Origin: Bacteroidales bacterium
Lineage (GTDB): Bacteria > Bacteroidota > Bacteroidia > Bacteroidales > WCHB1-69
Direction of reading: 5' to 3'
NCBI GenBank assembly: GCA_017651425.1
Contig: JAGCCZ010000005.1
Coordinates: 1 to 64,000 of the forward strand
Length of the DNA: 64,000 nt
The notes below the pieces were generated by a model. That model worked only from the letters and a program-made list of their open reading frames with translations. It did not search any database and was not told where the DNA came from. Positions 61,664-64,000 of the stretch are shown here, piece by piece (the first letter of the stretch is position 1; every line of letters starts with the position of its first letter). A program made the translations under genes and the position numbers.

Positions 61664-62939
61664 AAGACATAATGTACGGTTGTTGTTCGGACTTTTAGCC
61701 CTTGTTCTCACCATTCCCGCAATGGCGCAGAACGTTATCAGCGTGCCCTATTCCAAAATCGGGGTCGGTCTGGTCAACAAGGGTTCGAACGGCATCCTGA
61801 ACGGTATGGGCGGCACATCCTACGCCATGCAGAGCCCCTATTACGTCAACTTCCGGAACCCCGCCTCGTATGCGGCCTTCGATTCACTCTCCTTTGTGGC
61901 GGATGCCGCAGCTTCCATTTATACCGCCATCCTGTCAACAGAAAACGCTGTTCAGAAAAACACGTATGCCCGCCCCGACTACTTAGCTATCGGCCTGCCT
62001 ATCACCCGCCATTGGCGCACCTCCGTCGGCATTGTGCCCTACAGTTCGATGGGCTATGACATGATCGATGGCCGCGAAATCGACAATATCGGCAAAGTGA
62101 ACTACGAATACTCCGGCAAGGGCGGCCTCAACCAACTCTACTGGGGCAATGCCTTCAGGTTGTGCAAAGGTCTCTCCATCGGCCTCAACGCCTCCTATAT
62201 GTTCGGCTCATTCTACCATTACCGCCGCACCGAATTTGAAGGCAGTTATTTCTATAACACCAACATTTCGGATGCCTATCACCTGGACGGCATCCATCTC
62301 ACCGGCGGCATACAGTATCTTTTCAAGGTGAAAGAGAACCACACCATCGGATTAGGTGTGGTATATGGCAACACCGTCCATATCTGGGCCAAGGAAAAGA
62401 TGCTCATCAACTACTTTGAAGGAAGCTATAACGCCGTGACCACATACGACACGGCCTATTTCAACCAAGAGGACATTCGCGGTTCCCTTTACATCCCGCA
62501 ATCTGTCGGCGGGGGAATAAGCTATTCCTTCAAGGACAAGTTCACCGTGGCCGCCGACGTGACGTGGCAGAATTGGGACAAATTCAGATTCATGGGACAT
62601 GGAGATTCCCTCAAAAATGCCATCTCCGGAAGCCTCGGCATGCAATATGTCCCCGACCCGCTTTCTCCCAAGTTCCTAAAACGCATCGCCTTGCGCGTCG
62701 GAACCCGTTTTTCCACAGGAGAAATTATGCTCCACAATAAACCTGTTTCCGAATTTGGAGTCTCTTTGGGCGTTGGTATTCCGCTAACCACGTTCAACAC
62801 ACACTCAAGTATCAACGTCCTCTTCGAATATGGAAAACTTGGAACTACTGCAAACGATCTCATACAACAAAACTTCTTCCGCTTCACACTCAGCTTTACC
62901 CTACAGGAAAAATGGTATCAACGAATGAAAATCGAGTAA
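61656..62939 (+). CDS. Outer-membrane beta-barrel protein (FadL/TodX-like pattern)
   Basis: 427-residue exported protein: signal peptide (LLFGLLALVLTIPAMAQ), then NVISVPYSKIGVGLVNKGSN and NGMGGTSYAMQSPYYVNFRN, an opening shared by Bacteroidota FadL-like barrels. Many amphipathic strands (VGIVPYSSMGYDMID, HTIGLGVVYGNTVHIW, KFTVAADVTWQNWDKFRF) run to a C-terminal aromatic strand (FFRFTLSFTLQEKWY). Ligand unknown. Overlaps coaX by 8 bases and precedes the partial gene by 23 bases. Confidence 0.82.
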   Translation: MFKRHNVRLLFGLLALVLTIPAMAQNVISVPYSKIGVGLVNKGSNGILNGMGGTSYAMQSPYYVNFRNPASYAAFDSLSFVADAAASIYTAILSTENAVQKNTYARPDYLAIGLPITRHWRTSVGIVPYSSMGYDMIDGREIDNIGKVNYEYSGKGGLNQLYWGNAFRLCKGLSIGLNASYMFGSFYHYRRTEFEGSYFYNTNISDAYHLDGIHLTGGIQYLFKVKENHTIGLGVVYGNTVHIWAKEKMLINYFEGSYNAVTTYDTAYFNQEDIRGSLYIPQSVGGGISYSFKDKFTVAADVTWQNWDKFRFMGHGDSLKNAISGSLGMQYVPDPLSPKFLKRIALRVGTRFSTGEIMLHNKPVSEFGVSLGVGIPLTTFNTHSSINVLFEYGKLGTTANDLIQQNFFRFTLSFTLQEKWYQRMKIE

Positions 62940-62962
62940 AAACCAACATAAATAACAAAAAG

Positions 62963-64000
62963 ATGAAAAAACTGATTGTTGCTATGATGCTGCTTGTCTT
63001 CGGCGGCTCCCTTTTTGCACAATGCCCTTACAAGTATGGGGCAACACCTGAAGACTCCTTGAAAAGCCTTGAACAGATCACCGCCTTTAACATGGCGTAC
63101 AAGGCCAAGAATTACCACGATGCTTACGAATCATGGAGATACATTGTCAACAACAGTCCTTGCGCATGGGATGGAATTTTCACCAACTCCCAGAACCTCC
63201 TGCAAAGCCTCATCAAGGAGGAGAAGGATTCTGTGAGAAGAGAACGCCTCATCGACACACTGATCTACTCTTATGAGGTTCGTAACAACTACTTCCCTGA
63301 AAAATTCTCCAAGGGTTACTGTCTCGGTTTCAAGGCTTACAACACCTTGATGTACAGAGGCAAAAATGCGCCCATCGAGCAGTGGGAGCAGATCCACGAC
63401 TGGTTTGTACAATCCGTGGAAATGGAGAAGCAGAACACACAGCCCGCCATTTGGGACAAGTACTTCACGGTGGCCCAGGTTATCACCAAGGCCAAGAAGG
63501 ACACCACCTACGTCATTGATGCTTACGGACGTGCCACCGACTATCTGGACATGTCCATCAACAATGCCCTGGTGCAATACGAGAAGCAAACAGAGAAGCT
63601 TGATGCTTTGAAGGCCGAACTTGGTGCCGATTCATCCAGCATATACAATCACCCGCAAGGCAAGGTGCTCATCGCCGACACCGCCCGCCAGATGAAGCTG
63701 GTCCTGAACTATCGCAGAACCCTCGCCAAGATCGAAAAAGAGGTGACCCCGTATGCCACCTGCGAAATGTTGGAAGAGGTTTATTCCAAGAAACTCGCCG
63801 CCAGCAAGGAGGATCTTTCCGCCATCAACAAGATGGTCATGACCATGTCAAAGGGCGGCTGCTTGGGCAGCCCTGTCTTCAAGGAAGCATTGGAAGTGCT
63901 GCACAAGGCCAACCCGAACCGTAACTCCGCTTACTGGATGGGTAACCTTTCACTGAAGAGCTATGTCACCACCAAGGAAAGCTCCGAACTGGATGCCGCC
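62963..64000 (+). CDS. Exported helical-repeat protein (C-terminus beyond window)
   Basis: 346 residues are visible before the window ends, still in frame. Signal peptide MKKLIVAMMLLVFGGSLFAQ. The body is helical with tetratricopeptide-like spacing (NMAYKAKNYHDAYESWRYIV; RATDYLDMSINNALVQYEKQ; EALEVLHKANPNRNSAYWMG). Cys residues are sparse and paired (CPYKYG, SPCAWDG). No enzyme motif. It follows the barrel protein gene by 23 bases, and a shared envelope role is likely but unproven. Confidence 0.8.
   Translation, partial: MKKLIVAMMLLVFGGSLFAQCPYKYGATPEDSLKSLEQITAFNMAYKAKNYHDAYESWRYIVNNSPCAWDGIFTNSQNLLQSLIKEEKDSVRRERLIDTLIYSYEVRNNYFPEKFSKGYCLGFKAYNTLMYRGKNAPIEQWEQIHDWFVQSVEMEKQNTQPAIWDKYFTVAQVITKAKKDTTYVIDAYGRATDYLDMSINNALVQYEKQTEKLDALKAELGADSSSIYNHPQGKVLIADTARQMKLVLNYRRTLAKIEKEVTPYATCEMLEEVYSKKLAASKEDLSAINKMVMTMSKGGCLGSPVFKEALEVLHKANPNRNSAYWMGNLSLKSYVTTKESSELDAA

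Overview
The window reads as chromosomal DNA of an anaerobic member of the Bacteroidota, most likely Bacteroidales. The evidence is: two secreted enzymes ending in type IX secretion sorting domains, a TonB-dependent receptor with a DUF4249 lipoprotein led by an ECF sigma factor, about twenty promoters with the Bacteroidota -7 element TAnnTTTG, menaquinone genes (menA, menG), a rubredoxin and a B12-dependent (class II) ribonucleotide reductase. I see no rRNA, tRNA, CRISPR array, insertion sequence or prophage. Fifty-eight protein genes are called; the first and last are cut by the window edges.

Layout. 1-6668 (minus) is one operon read right to left: ECF sigma factor, two lipoproteins, a small anti-sigma-like membrane protein, a TonB-dependent receptor, a DUF4249 lipoprotein and an outer-membrane barrel protein. 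6754-20603 holds housekeeping and envelope genes: a polysaccharide flippase, xerD, cinA, two lipoproteins, a type IX-secreted S8 protease, a U32 protein, an RluB-type pseudouridine synthase, rubredoxin, an SDR enzyme, pepT, a type IX-secreted endonuclease I, a DUF456 protein and folP. 20711-26904 holds amino-acid and one-carbon metabolism: pruA, glutamine synthetase, metK (with a candidate SAM-sensing leader RNA) and fabD. 27175-34364 has the class II ribonucleotide reductase with an Fe-S CCG-domain protein, a zinc-ribbon/Nif3 pair and alkaline phosphatase. 34432-38182 is the nusB-DUF1573-yajC-YbbR-coaE operon, ended by a composite palindromic repeat. 38410-45887 holds dtd, menA, menG, a probably acquired Schlafen/AlbA-type ATP-binding protein, guaA, a bile-acid-symporter-like transporter and an LptF/LptG permease. 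46001-64000 holds an S9 lipoprotein peptidase, a cysteine-rich lipoprotein, purN, a SAM hydroxide adenosyltransferase, an operon with a PepSY-like protein, prmA, a 1499-residue secreted protein, DAHP synthase/chorismate mutase and an S41 protease, and then an O6-alkylguanine-DNA alkyltransferase, mntP, coaX, an outer-membrane protein and a partial secreted protein.

The less ordinary content lies between and at the edges of genes. A SAM-II-like pseudoknot precedes metK. Families of 7- and 8-base tandem repeats repeatedly sit on stop codons, sometimes supplying them. A palindrome-in-palindrome element lies between coaE and dtd and seems to set the end of coaE. A 30-base perfect palindrome follows glutamine synthetase. 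A hairpin-rich stretch encodes the N-terminus of a lipoprotein. Two promoters lie inside the ends of upstream genes. The promoter motif itself often extends to TAnnTTTGCCGC. All family assignments are from reading the sequence without database searches.
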